36,834 nt of DNA. Origin: Bacillota bacterium. GTDB lineage: Bacteria > Bacillota > Limnochordia > Darwinibacteriales > Darwinibacteriaceae. Below the pieces are notes generated by a model, which was not told where the DNA came from, searched no databases, and saw only the letters and a list, made by a program, of their open reading frames with translations. The stretch covers positions 1-36,834 of the forward strand of contig JAAYSR010000015.1 in the NCBI GenBank assembly GCA_012518325.1, given 5' to 3'. Shown here in pieces: positions 22,317 through 30,088 of this stretch. The stretch's first letter is position 1. The number at the start of each line of letters is the position of its first letter. The translations under genes were made by a program, and so were the position numbers.

Positions 22317-24995
22317 TCATACTTTTAGCAGGGAAAAGTGCCTCCGGGCCGCTTGTTTGACAAGGCGGAGGGCTGTTTCAACAAAGAGGGGCAGAACGGC
22401 AAAGAGGCCCACCAAGAGCCAGTCATCGACGGTTAAAGGCACAGTCTGGAAGATATTGGCCATAAAGGAATTATACACAATGAACACCTGGGCTCCGGCG
22501 GAAAGGAGCACAGCAAAGATAAGCCAGAGATTGCCCCACACCCCCATGGCAAAAACGGAGCGGTGTTCGTGGCGGCATTGGAAGGAAAAGACAAGCTGGG
22601 CGAAGACCAGGGTGGAAAAGGCCATGGTCCGGCTGCGCAGCACGTCGCCGGAATAGTACCAGAGGCTGAAAACAAAGACCAGCAGAGCCGCGAGGCTGAT
22701 CACCGTACCCGAGAACAGAATGCGCTTCAGGAGGCCCCTGGCGAAAACGCCCTCCCTGGGATTGCGGGGTTTTTGCAGCATTAGGTCCCGATCCGTCGGA
22801 TCCAGACCCAGGGCGATGGCGGGCAGTCCGTCGGTCACCAGGTTCATCCAGAGAATCTGCATAGGCACTAACGGCAGAGGCAGACCGGCCAGCGTAGCCA
22901 CCAGCATCGTCAGCACCTCCCCTACATTGCAGCCCAAAAGGTAGCGGATAAACTTGCGGATGTTGTCGTAGATGCCCCGCCCCTCCCGGACCGCCCGGAT
23001 AATTGTGCCGAAATTGTCATCAAGGAGCACCATATCCGAGGCTTCCCTGGTTACGTCGGTGCCCTGGATGCCCATGCTCACCCCAATATGGGCTTCCTTC
23101 ACCGCAGGGGCGTCATTCACCCCGTCACCGGTCATGGCTACGATTTCCCCATTCGCCTGCAGCGCCCGGACAATGGACAGCTTATGGCTTGGCGCCACCC
23201 GGGCAAAGACCGCCACCGACTTAATCCGCTCCCGCTGTTCCAGGGGCGTCAGCGCCTCCCACTGGGCACCGGTGACAACTTCGGAGGCCTCAGGGGTGAA
23301 AAGCCCGATGCGCTCCGCAATCGCTGCCGCCGTCCGCCTGTGGTCGCCGGTGACCATGATGGTGCGGATCCCGCCCTGGCGCGCCGCCAAGATTGCTCCG
23401 GGCACCTCCGGCCGCGGCGGATCAAGCATGCCGATGAGGCCGGTCAAGATCAGCCCCTGTTCCCAGGCGCCCTCGGGGGGCACTTGCCTGCCCAGGGGCC
23501 TATGAGCAGTGGCCAAAACCCTCAACGCATCATTAGCCATGGCCTCCAGCGCCTCCAGGGCCCTTTCCCTGTGTTCCTGGGTGAAACGGACCACCTCGCC
23601 GCCTGCCATCACATGGCTGCATCTTTGCATAATCACATCGGGGGCCCCTTTCACCAGGGACAGGTACTCCCCCGCGCCTTTGACCACAACGCTCATACGC
23701 TTGCGGTCCGAATCGAAGGGCTGGCTGGCCGCCTCACTGAATTTTCTGCGCAGCGCGGCCTGGGGCGGCAGACCGCTCCGCTCTGCCATGCGCAGAAGGG
23801 CTACTTCAGTAGGATCGCCAAAGAACTCGCCCCGGCCGTAGGCTTCTGCCCGGGTGCAGAGGGCCCCTGTCAGGCAGGCGTAGTGAAGAGCATCCCCCTT
23901 GCCCATCCGCAGCCTCAGATCAGACAAATCAGTAAGCAGCCCTGTCCCGGGGGACCAGATGGCCTGCACCTCCATCTGGTTCAGGGTTAACGTGCCTGTT
24001 TTATCCGAACAGATGACAGTGGCGCAGCCTAACGTTTCCACCGCCGGCAGCTGTCTGATTATGGCGTTTTGCCTGCTCATGCGCTGCACCCCTACCGACA
24101 GGGCAATGGTGACCACAGCAGGCAGGCCTTCGGGAATGGCCGCCACAGCCAAAGTCACGCCCACCATGAACATTTTGTAAATGGGCTGCCCCTGCCTGAT
24201 TCCGGCGAGAAAGACAACAGCCACAATGGCCAGGCAGGCCAAAACCAAAACCTTGCCTAGCTGACCGAGGCGCTTTTGCAGCGGCGTGGCCACGTCCCCC
24301 TCATCCTGGAGCAGGTGCGCGATCTCTCCGATCTCAGTATCCATGCCGGTGGTTACCACCACAGCCTTGGCGTAGCCCCTAGTCACCAGAGTGCTCTTGA
24401 ACACTATGTTTTTCAGATCTCCGATAGGCGTGTCCGCCCTGCCCCTGAAGCTTTCATTTTTCGTCACCGGCACAGATTCACCGGTGAGGTTGGATTCATC
24501 TACGCTGAGGAGCTGGCTTTCCAGAATCAGCCCGTCGGCGGGAACCCGGTCGCCGGGTTCCAGAAAGATAATGTCCCCCGGCACCAGCTCGGCAGCATCA
24601 ATAACTGACTTATGACAGTCCCGCAGCACCTTGCAGTGGGGAGCCGCCAGTTTACCCAGCATGTCTAAGGATTTTTCCGCTTTGTACTCCTGGTAGAAGC
24701 CGAGGATGGAGTTGAGGAACACGATGGCAAAAATGGCCGCCGCATCAAGCAGCTCGCCCAGGGCTGCTGAAACAACTACAGTTCCTAACAGAACAAGGAC
24801 CATAAAGTCTTCAAACTGACGGATAAAAATCCGCCAGGGCGCAACTGGCGGTTTAGTAACCAATAGATTAGGTCCCAGGCGGTTCAGCCGCTCCCGGGCT
24901 TCGCCTGAGGACAGGCCTGCCTGGGGGTTTGCGCCCAGTTCCTTTAATACTTTCGCTGCAGAGGCAAGATGCCAGCTCTTCGCCAAGGCGCTCAC
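22317..24995 (-). CDS. P-type cation ATPase, calcium-like (P2A/PMCA-SERCA type)
   Basis: 892 residues, ten membrane helices expected. Actuator motif TGES (about 175), phosphorylation site DKTGT with the Asp near 330, nucleotide-domain KGAPD, and hinge GDGVNDAPA (about 622) are intact. Helix 4 has AAIPEGLPA, helices 5-6 have NVGEVLT and NLVTDGLPA, matching Ca2+ (or Ca/Mn) exporters such as LMCA1 rather than Na/K or heavy-metal pumps. It lacks heavy-metal N-terminal CxxC domains. The GTG start at 24995 has only a weak AAAG-type site. It begins 50 nt after the terminator of the TPR gene and is probably transcribed alone. Confidence 0.9.
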   Translation of the reverse strand: MSALAKSWHLASAAKVLKELGANPQAGLSSGEARERLNRLGPNLLVTKPPVAPWRIFIRQFEDFMVLVLLGTVVVSAALGELLDAAAIFAIVFLNSILGFYQEYKAEKSLDMLGKLAAPHCKVLRDCHKSVIDAAELVPGDIIFLEPGDRVPADGLILESQLLSVDESNLTGESVPVTKNESFRGRADTPIGDLKNIVFKSTLVTRGYAKAVVVTTGMDTEIGEIAHLLQDEGDVATPLQKRLGQLGKVLVLACLAIVAVVFLAGIRQGQPIYKMFMVGVTLAVAAIPEGLPAVVTIALSVGVQRMSRQNAIIRQLPAVETLGCATVICSDKTGTLTLNQMEVQAIWSPGTGLLTDLSDLRLRMGKGDALHYACLTGALCTRAEAYGRGEFFGDPTEVALLRMAERSGLPPQAALRRKFSEAASQPFDSDRKRMSVVVKGAGEYLSLVKGAPDVIMQRCSHVMAGGEVVRFTQEHRERALEALEAMANDALRVLATAHRPLGRQVPPEGAWEQGLILTGLIGMLDPPRPEVPGAILAARQGGIRTIMVTGDHRRTAAAIAERIGLFTPEASEVVTGAQWEALTPLEQRERIKSVAVFARVAPSHKLSIVRALQANGEIVAMTGDGVNDAPAVKEAHIGVSMGIQGTDVTREASDMVLLDDNFGTIIRAVREGRGIYDNIRKFIRYLLGCNVGEVLTMLVATLAGLPLPLVPMQILWMNLVTDGLPAIALGLDPTDRDLMLQKPRNPREGVFARGLLKRILFSGTVISLAALLVFVFSLWYYSGDVLRSRTMAFSTLVFAQLVFSFQCRHEHRSVFAMGVWGNLWLIFAVLLSAGAQVFIVYNSFMANIFQTVPLTVDDWLLVGLFAVLPLFVETALRLVKQAARRHFSLLKV

Positions 24996-25044
24996 TTCTT
25001 TCCCATAATAGTCAAAGTTCCTGATGCATCTTATTCTGGGAAAG

Positions 25045-25081
25045 AAAAAAATAGTACGCTCCCCGACTTGCGGGGAGCGTA
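25045..25081 (-). terminator. Intrinsic terminator of the TPR gene
   Basis: Minus-strand stem TACGCTCCCCG (25081-25071) with CGGGGAGCGTA (25065-25055), 5-nt loop, then CTA and seven T. It lies 3 nt after the TPR-protein stop. Confidence 0.95.
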
Positions 25082-25084
25082 TCG

Positions 25085-25819
25085 TTACTCGCTTTCCTGC
25101 AGCTCTTTCATCCTGGAAAAAGCATGTTCAGCCTGGTCCTTAAGACCGGCAGCCTCATAGCTGAGGCCTAAGTAGTAAAACATGGGAATGGACCTGGGCG
25201 CCTGCAGCTGGGCAACTTCCAGGGCGGCAATGGCCTCCTCGTAGTCCTCCAGGTAATACAGGGCTTTGCCAAGGCCAAGGCGGGCGTCAAAGTAGTCGCC
25301 GGCATCCTCCAGGGCCTTTGCAAAAGCCTCTCTGGCCTGGGCGTAGTCGCCGCGCTCCAGGGCAGTGTTGCCGAGCCCCACGTAGGCCTGGCGGAAGGGA
25401 TCCTCCTCCGGCGCGCTTTCCGCGGCCAGCCGATAGCTTTGCTCCGCCTCATCCAGGCGGCCCATCTCCGCATAAAGATCGCCGATAAAGGAGTGAATCC
25501 ACGTTTCTTCCGGATGGAGCCTGGCGAAGTCCATGAAATACCCCAGGGCGGTGCCCGGCCGATCCAGGTACTGGTAGATCATGCCGATCATCAGCATGGC
25601 CTCCCCCGATGTTTCATCGTCGCGGAGGGCCTTTTCAAACTCGCCAATGGCCAGGGCCATGGGATTGACCCGAGGGAATGTCTCTTCCAGCCTCACCGCG
25701 TGGTAATAGAGGGCCATAAACCCGTTGTCCAGATACTCTGCTCCGGTTCTGGCGTAGACTAAAGTGCCGGCAGCAATAAAAATGAGCGCAATCAGCGCAA
25801 TTGCTCTATGTTTTTTCAT
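25085..25819 (-). CDS. Membrane-anchored or secreted TPR-repeat protein
   Basis: About 244 residues. A basic start (MKKHR) and hydrophobic segment (about 6-22) form a signal anchor or signal peptide. Five or so tetratricopeptide repeats follow, visible as repeated A-x8-A pairs such as WIHSFIGDLYAEMGRLDEAE, AYVGLGNTALERGDYAQARE, ARLGLGKALYYLEDYEEAIA and FYYLGLSYEAAGLKDQAEH. The repeats should form a protein-binding superhelix outside the membrane. ATG at 25819 follows AGGAG by 9 nt. It is single-gene, divergent from rqcH and ends at a strong terminator. No specific function can be assigned. Confidence 0.85.
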   Translation of the reverse strand: MKKHRAIALIALIFIAAGTLVYARTGAEYLDNGFMALYYHAVRLEETFPRVNPMALAIGEFEKALRDDETSGEAMLMIGMIYQYLDRPGTALGYFMDFARLHPEETWIHSFIGDLYAEMGRLDEAEQSYRLAAESAPEEDPFRQAYVGLGNTALERGDYAQAREAFAKALEDAGDYFDARLGLGKALYYLEDYEEAIAALEVAQLQAPRSIPMFYYLGLSYEAAGLKDQAEHAFSRMKELQESE

Positions 25820-25879
25820 GCTCAACAACTCCTGTCATTCCGTGTATATTTCTCTACCGAACGGCAAAAACCTGCTTAG

Positions 25880-25908
25880 TTGAGATGTAGAAACCCAGAT
25901 GCTATAAT
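25880..25908 (+). promoter_or_regulatory. SigA-type promoter of rqcH
   Basis: TTGAGA (25880-25885), 17-nt spacer, TATAAT (25903-25908). The predicted start near 25915 leaves only a short leader before the GAGGTGG site and ATG at 25929. Confidence 0.8.
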
Positions 25909-25928
25909 GGAAAAAACGAGGTGGTAGT

Positions 25929-27647
25929 ATGCCCTTAGACGGCCTTACATTAAGTGTCTTAGTTCGCGAACTCGACCCTTTGCTGAAAAACGGTCGGGTT
26001 TTAAAGATTTATCAGCCGGATGAAGCCGCTGTAACGTTGCAGCTGCGCCTGCCGGGCAAAACGGAAATTCTGCTGCTCTCGGCGGATCCGGTTCACCCCC
26101 GCATCCATACGGTGGCTGAGCAGCCGGAAAATCCGTTGAATCCCCCGGCCTTTTGCATGCTGCTCCGCAAGTACCTGGAGCCAAGCCGCCTGCTGACCAT
26201 AGAGCAGCAGGGCCTGGACCGCATTTGCCGCCTCCGCTTTGAAGCAGTTGATCCGTCCGGGAAATCAATTGAGCTGACCCTGGTTTTCGAAGTGATGGGC
26301 AGGCACAGTAATCTGTACCTGGTTACAGAGGACGGGATAATTTTAGACGCCCTAAAACGCTTCCCAGACCAGGGCGTAATGCCGGGCAAACCTTATATCC
26401 CCCCGCCGGATCAGGGCAAGGTTGAGCCCGGAAGCCTCTCCCGGGAGCTTTTCCTGGACGAAATCCGCCTGCTCCCTGCCCCTGTCCCTCTCTGGAAATG
26501 GATCACCGGCAAGTTTCAGGGCTTCAGCAAAACGGCTGCCCAGGAGGTTTTGCGCCGGGGGGGCTTTGACCCAAGGATAGAGCGGGGCGCCATCGATGCA
26601 GCCAGCTGGCCCCTGGTCTATGAGGCCTTTGCGGATCTGTTGCATGAGCTGGAAAGCGGCGGCACGCCGACTTTATACAAAACCGAACCCGAGGACTTTG
26701 CCGCCTACTCCTTGACAGGCCTTCCCGGCGAGCGCTTTGCAACTGCCAACGAACTGATCCGTACAGTCCTTGGCGAAAGGCAGGCCGGCAAAGAGCTGGA
26801 AGAGATGAAAAACCGCCTGCGCAAGAGAATTGCCAGGGACCACAAACGGGTGGCAAGAAAGGAAGCAATCCAGCAGACGGAGCTCCAGGAGGCGGAACAG
26901 GCAGATCACTTCCGGCACTTAGGAGAGCTTCTGACCGCCAGTTTCCACCTGATTCCCAAAGGGGCAGCCAGCGTGGATGTGCCTGACTATACCCAGGAGG
27001 GTGCTCCCCTGGTAACCGTTCCCCTCGATGAGCGCCTTTCGCCCAGTGCCAATGTGCAAAGGATCTTCAAGCGCTACGCCAAGGCCAAGGCCAGCCAGGA
27101 ACAGATCACTCTCCAACTGGAAAAAACCCGCCAGGAACGGAGCTATTTAGAAGATGTGCTGCTCCAGATTGAACTGGCAGACCATCCCGAAATTCTCAAA
27201 GAGATCGAAACGGAGCTTTACCAGGCAGGCTATCTGAAAAGAAAACCCAAACCTTCAACACGCAAAGTTCAATCCTCAGGGCCGGACCGTTATCTTTCCA
27301 AGGACGGAATCACCATTTTGGTGGGCCGCAGCAACCGGCAGAACGACTATTTGACTTTCCGCCTAGCCGGGCCCAACCACCTGTGGCTCCATGCCAGAAA
27401 TGCGGCCGGCAGCCATGTGGCAGTGCTGGCTGAAGGAGAGATACCCCAGGAGACGCTCCTGGCAGCCGCCCAGCTGGCGGCCTACTTTTCCCAGAGCAGG
27501 CGTTCTCCGAAGGTGGATGTCGATTACACCTTGCGCAAGCATGTGCGCAAGCCGAAAGGTGCCGCCCCCGGCTATGTCCATTACGACAAGGCCAGGACAA
27601 TTACAGTTAATCCAACAGACTTTACAATGCCTGAAAAGCAAAACTAA
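25929..27647 (+). CDS. rqcH: Rqc2 homologue RqcH (NFACT protein, ribosome quality control)
   Basis: 572 residues. NFACT-N (about 1-170) contains the D97-R98 pair needed for tRNA-Ala recruitment; helix-hairpin-helix and coiled-coil segments (about 290-440) follow, then NFACT-R with HARNAAGSHV (about 486-495) and a C-terminal VDYTLRKHVRKPKGAAPGYV. RqcH binds 50S subunits with stalled peptidyl-tRNA and adds C-terminal alanine tails that mark the chain for degradation; in other Firmicutes the same family was described as fibronectin-binding protein. The ATG is preceded by GAGGTGG. It is divergent from the TPR gene with its own promoter. Confidence 0.95.
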   Translation: MPLDGLTLSVLVRELDPLLKNGRVLKIYQPDEAAVTLQLRLPGKTEILLLSADPVHPRIHTVAEQPENPLNPPAFCMLLRKYLEPSRLLTIEQQGLDRICRLRFEAVDPSGKSIELTLVFEVMGRHSNLYLVTEDGIILDALKRFPDQGVMPGKPYIPPPDQGKVEPGSLSRELFLDEIRLLPAPVPLWKWITGKFQGFSKTAAQEVLRRGGFDPRIERGAIDAASWPLVYEAFADLLHELESGGTPTLYKTEPEDFAAYSLTGLPGERFATANELIRTVLGERQAGKELEEMKNRLRKRIARDHKRVARKEAIQQTELQEAEQADHFRHLGELLTASFHLIPKGAASVDVPDYTQEGAPLVTVPLDERLSPSANVQRIFKRYAKAKASQEQITLQLEKTRQERSYLEDVLLQIELADHPEILKEIETELYQAGYLKRKPKPSTRKVQSSGPDRYLSKDGITILVGRSNRQNDYLTFRLAGPNHLWLHARNAAGSHVAVLAEGEIPQETLLAAAQLAAYFSQSRRSPKVDVDYTLRKHVRKPKGAAPGYVHYDKARTITVNPTDFTMPEKQN

Positions 27648-27893
27648 AGAGCAAATAACAAGAAGCAGGCGGATACACCAAAGTCTTCTACGCCTGCCTC
27701 CTGTTGCTGGTGGGAAATACGGCGCCTGTCCCAAGGCACCATATTTCCCTTACCTTTTCATTCTGCGAGTTTACAAATGTTCCTCCTTATAAACACGCTT
27801 TTCTTCCTTCTTTGCACCTTGATCCTGCGAATAAACGCTCCCTCCCTGGTCATACTATAAAATAGATAGAGACCTAAAGGAGGAGTATCTATT
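27648..27893 (+). other. Intergenic region with two imperfect hairpins
   Basis: GCAGGCG (27665-27671) pairs with CGCCTGC (27691-27697) across a 19-nt loop, and GGGAAATA (27712-27719) pairs with TATTTCCC (27742-27749) around an inner imperfect stem, followed by TTACCTTTTC. The second may be the rqcH terminator. A TATAAA at 27856-27861 could be the -10 of the next gene but lacks a good -35. Confidence 0.4.
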
Positions 27894-28574
27894 ATGATGG
27901 GTGACGAAACTCAAGGCACCACAGCCAAAAAGTCTGCGCCGGTCCGCAACTGGACGGATAAAGAAAAGGATCTGGTCTGGGAACAGGCAATCAAAGCCAA
28001 GGAGGACGGCCTGCCCATGACCGAAGCTTTCCGGCGCGCTGCCAAGCTCCTTCCCCACCGTTCCGAGGCAGCCATCGGCATGCTTTATTACAACGTGCTG
28101 CGCAAAGAACGGGAAGAGCCTGCGGCAGCTCCGAAAAAGTCAAAATCAGGCTTTACGGTGGACCCTGCACTGTTAGAAGCATTTCAAGGTTTGCCGGAAT
28201 ATATACAAGAATTAAACAGCAAAATTCGCGCTTTAGAAGAACGTGTAAACCAGCCTGACCCCATGGCACTGTTAAGAGCCCTGGGCAGCCTGGCAGAAAG
28301 CATCAGCAGCGAAGAAGCACAGGAAGCCAAAATCAAGGAGCTGGAAGCAGAAATCGCAGAGTTGAAAAAGGAAAACGCAAGGCTGATGGAGGATCTGCAT
28401 AAGCTCAGGGACGCCTACAACGACGCTTTAGGTATCTATGACATGTTTACAAACATGGCTTCCATTTCACAGATTATGAGCCTCGGCGACTTTAAGCAGC
28501 AAATGAAAACCACTCTGGACAAATGGGGCAATGTTCTGGACATCACCCTCGCCCCGGTATCCAGCACTGTGTAG
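27894..28574 (+). CDS. RsfA-like protein: SANT/Myb-like domain plus coiled coil
   Basis: 226 residues. The N-terminal NWTDKEKDLVWEQAIKAKEDGLPMTEAFRRAAKLLPHR segment is the Myb/SANT-like helix-turn-helix seen in RsfA/YlbO-type prespore regulators. After a Pro/Ala/Lys linker, a heptad coiled coil (about 150-190) is followed by a conserved-looking C-terminal helix. DNA binding is probable; the target is unknown. ATG at 27894 follows AGGAGGAG by 8 nt (a second ATG is adjacent). It is monocistronic, between rqcH and a bidirectional terminator. Together with spo0A it hints at sporulation control, but this is inference. Confidence 0.75.
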   Translation: MMGDETQGTTAKKSAPVRNWTDKEKDLVWEQAIKAKEDGLPMTEAFRRAAKLLPHRSEAAIGMLYYNVLRKEREEPAAAPKKSKSGFTVDPALLEAFQGLPEYIQELNSKIRALEERVNQPDPMALLRALGSLAESISSEEAQEAKIKELEAEIAELKKENARLMEDLHKLRDAYNDALGIYDMFTNMASISQIMSLGDFKQQMKTTLDKWGNVLDITLAPVSSTV

Positions 28575-28576
28575 AA

Positions 28577-28615
28577 AAAAGATGGGTCAGCTTTAAGCCG
28601 ACCCATCTTTTGCTT
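28577..28615 (+). terminator. Bidirectional intrinsic terminator
   Basis: AAAAGATGGGTC (28577-28588) pairs with GACCCATCTTTT (28600-28611), with an inner short G-C pairing. T runs lie on both strands, so it serves both the RsfA-like gene (plus) and the permease gene ending at 28628 (minus). Confidence 0.92.
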
Positions 28616-28627
28616 TACAGTTAATGA

Positions 28628-29968
28628 CTAGCCAAGGTAAATGAAGCGCAATACAAACAACACAGCTAAAATGTAGGTAATGGGATGCACTTCTTTGGCT
28701 TTTCCGGTTGCCAGCTTCACCACAGGATAGGTGATAAAGCCAAGGGCGATGCCGGTAGCAATACTGTAGGTGAACGGCATGGCGATCATGGCGATGAAGG
28801 CAGGCAGTGCTTCCTCCATGTTGTCCCAGGGAATGTTGATTACGGGTTTCATCATCAAAGCGCCGACGATGATCAAGGCAGGTGCGGTAGCAGCTGCAGG
28901 CACAATCCCGATAATGGGCAGGAAGAACAGGGAAAGCAGGAAACAGGCCGAGGTGACCAGGTTGGCCAGGCCGGTTCTGCCGCCTACTGCCACGCCGGAC
29001 GCAGACTCTACAAAGGTTGTAACTGTGGAGGTGCCAAAGACTGCACCGGCCACGGTGCCGATGGAGTCAGCCATGAGCGCCTTGTTGGCCCGGGGCAGCT
29101 TGCCCTCTTTGTCCAGGAAGCCCGCGCGTTCGGAAACGCCGATCAGTGTGCCGATGGTATCAAAAAGATCGACAAAGAGGAAGGCAAAGACAACTTCCAC
29201 AAGGCCGATGTTGAAGGCACCGGCAATGTCAAGTTTGCCAAAGACGGGAGCCCAGGTCGAAAAAGACGGGAGCTGGATGAAACCGTCTGGAAGGGGCGTC
29301 ACGCGCATGGGAATGCCAAGCACCGTTGTGGCCAGGATACCCCAGAGAATTGCTCCGTTAACTCTGCGGGCCAAAAGAATCCCGGTAATCAAGACGCCGA
29401 TTGCTGCCAACGCCGCCGAAGGTTCTGTAAGGTTGCCAATGGCGATAATTGTTGCCGGATCTGACACCACAATGCCGGCATTCTGCAGACCGATCAGAGC
29501 GATAAAGAGTCCAATGCCTGCACCGATAGCAGATTTCAACGTTGCAGGAACCGCATCGATTATTTTCTCCCTAACACCCGACAAGGACAGAAGAACAAAG
29601 AGAATACCGGAAATAAACACAGCTCCGAGGGCTGTCTGCCAAGTATAGCCCATGCCGAAGACAACAGAATACGTAAAGTAGGCGTTTAAGCCCATGCCTG
29701 GTGCTAATGCAAAAGGATAGTTAGCAAGAAAGGCCATTAACAGCGTAGCTAAGATCGCAGAAAAGGCAGTAGCAAACAAAACAGCATTGAAGGGCATTCC
29801 AGTTTCCGACAGGATGCTCGGGTTGACAAAGAGGATATAGGCCATGGTCATGAAAGTTGTAATTCCGGCCATAACCTCCGTGCGCACATTAGTCCCGTTC
29901 TCCCTGAGCTTAAACTGTCTTTCCACCCAGCCTAAGTCCGCCTGGGCTGTCTGATTCTTTGTACTCAT
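28628..29968 (-). CDS. NCS2-family nucleobase permease (AzgA/PbuG type, adenine/guanine/hypoxanthine)
   Basis: 446 residues, about 12-14 membrane helices. It has the AzgA-like opening (RTEVMAGITTFMTMAYILFVNP), ALAPGMGLNAYFTY, FVDLFDTIGTLIG and the signature GTSTVTTFVESASGVAVGGRTGL. The family imports purine bases with protons. ATG at 29968 follows AAGGAGGAG. A promoter is visible at 30050-30079; no purine riboswitch is present in the 120 nt upstream. The exact base carried is not decidable. Confidence 0.93.
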   Translation of the reverse strand: MSTKNQTAQADLGWVERQFKLRENGTNVRTEVMAGITTFMTMAYILFVNPSILSETGMPFNAVLFATAFSAILATLLMAFLANYPFALAPGMGLNAYFTYSVVFGMGYTWQTALGAVFISGILFVLLSLSGVREKIIDAVPATLKSAIGAGIGLFIALIGLQNAGIVVSDPATIIAIGNLTEPSAALAAIGVLITGILLARRVNGAILWGILATTVLGIPMRVTPLPDGFIQLPSFSTWAPVFGKLDIAGAFNIGLVEVVFAFLFVDLFDTIGTLIGVSERAGFLDKEGKLPRANKALMADSIGTVAGAVFGTSTVTTFVESASGVAVGGRTGLANLVTSACFLLSLFFLPIIGIVPAAATAPALIIVGALMMKPVINIPWDNMEEALPAFIAMIAMPFTYSIATGIALGFITYPVVKLATGKAKEVHPITYILAVLFVLRFIYLG

Positions 29969-30049
29969 TGCCTGTAGCTCCTCCTTAAAGCATTGGTTTT
30001 TTGAACTTCCGGTTTAATCATTCGCTACGCTCCCGATAGTTCCTGCAGG

Positions 30050-30079
30050 ATTTTAGAAAAATATTCGGCTTTATGTCGA
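30050..30079 (-). promoter_or_regulatory. SigA-type promoter of the nucleobase permease
   Basis: Minus-strand TCGACA (30079-30074), 18-nt spacer, TAAAAT (30055-30050), each five of six to consensus. It lies just after the end of the bmrD-like gene and gives a leader of about 75 nt. Confidence 0.55.
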
Positions 30080-30088
30080 AACCCAACG

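Noticed and set aside
29969..30088. Possible purine riboswitch ahead of the nucleobase permease
   Set aside because: The conserved TATAATCC-type and loop elements are missing; only a promoter and a plain leader are visible.
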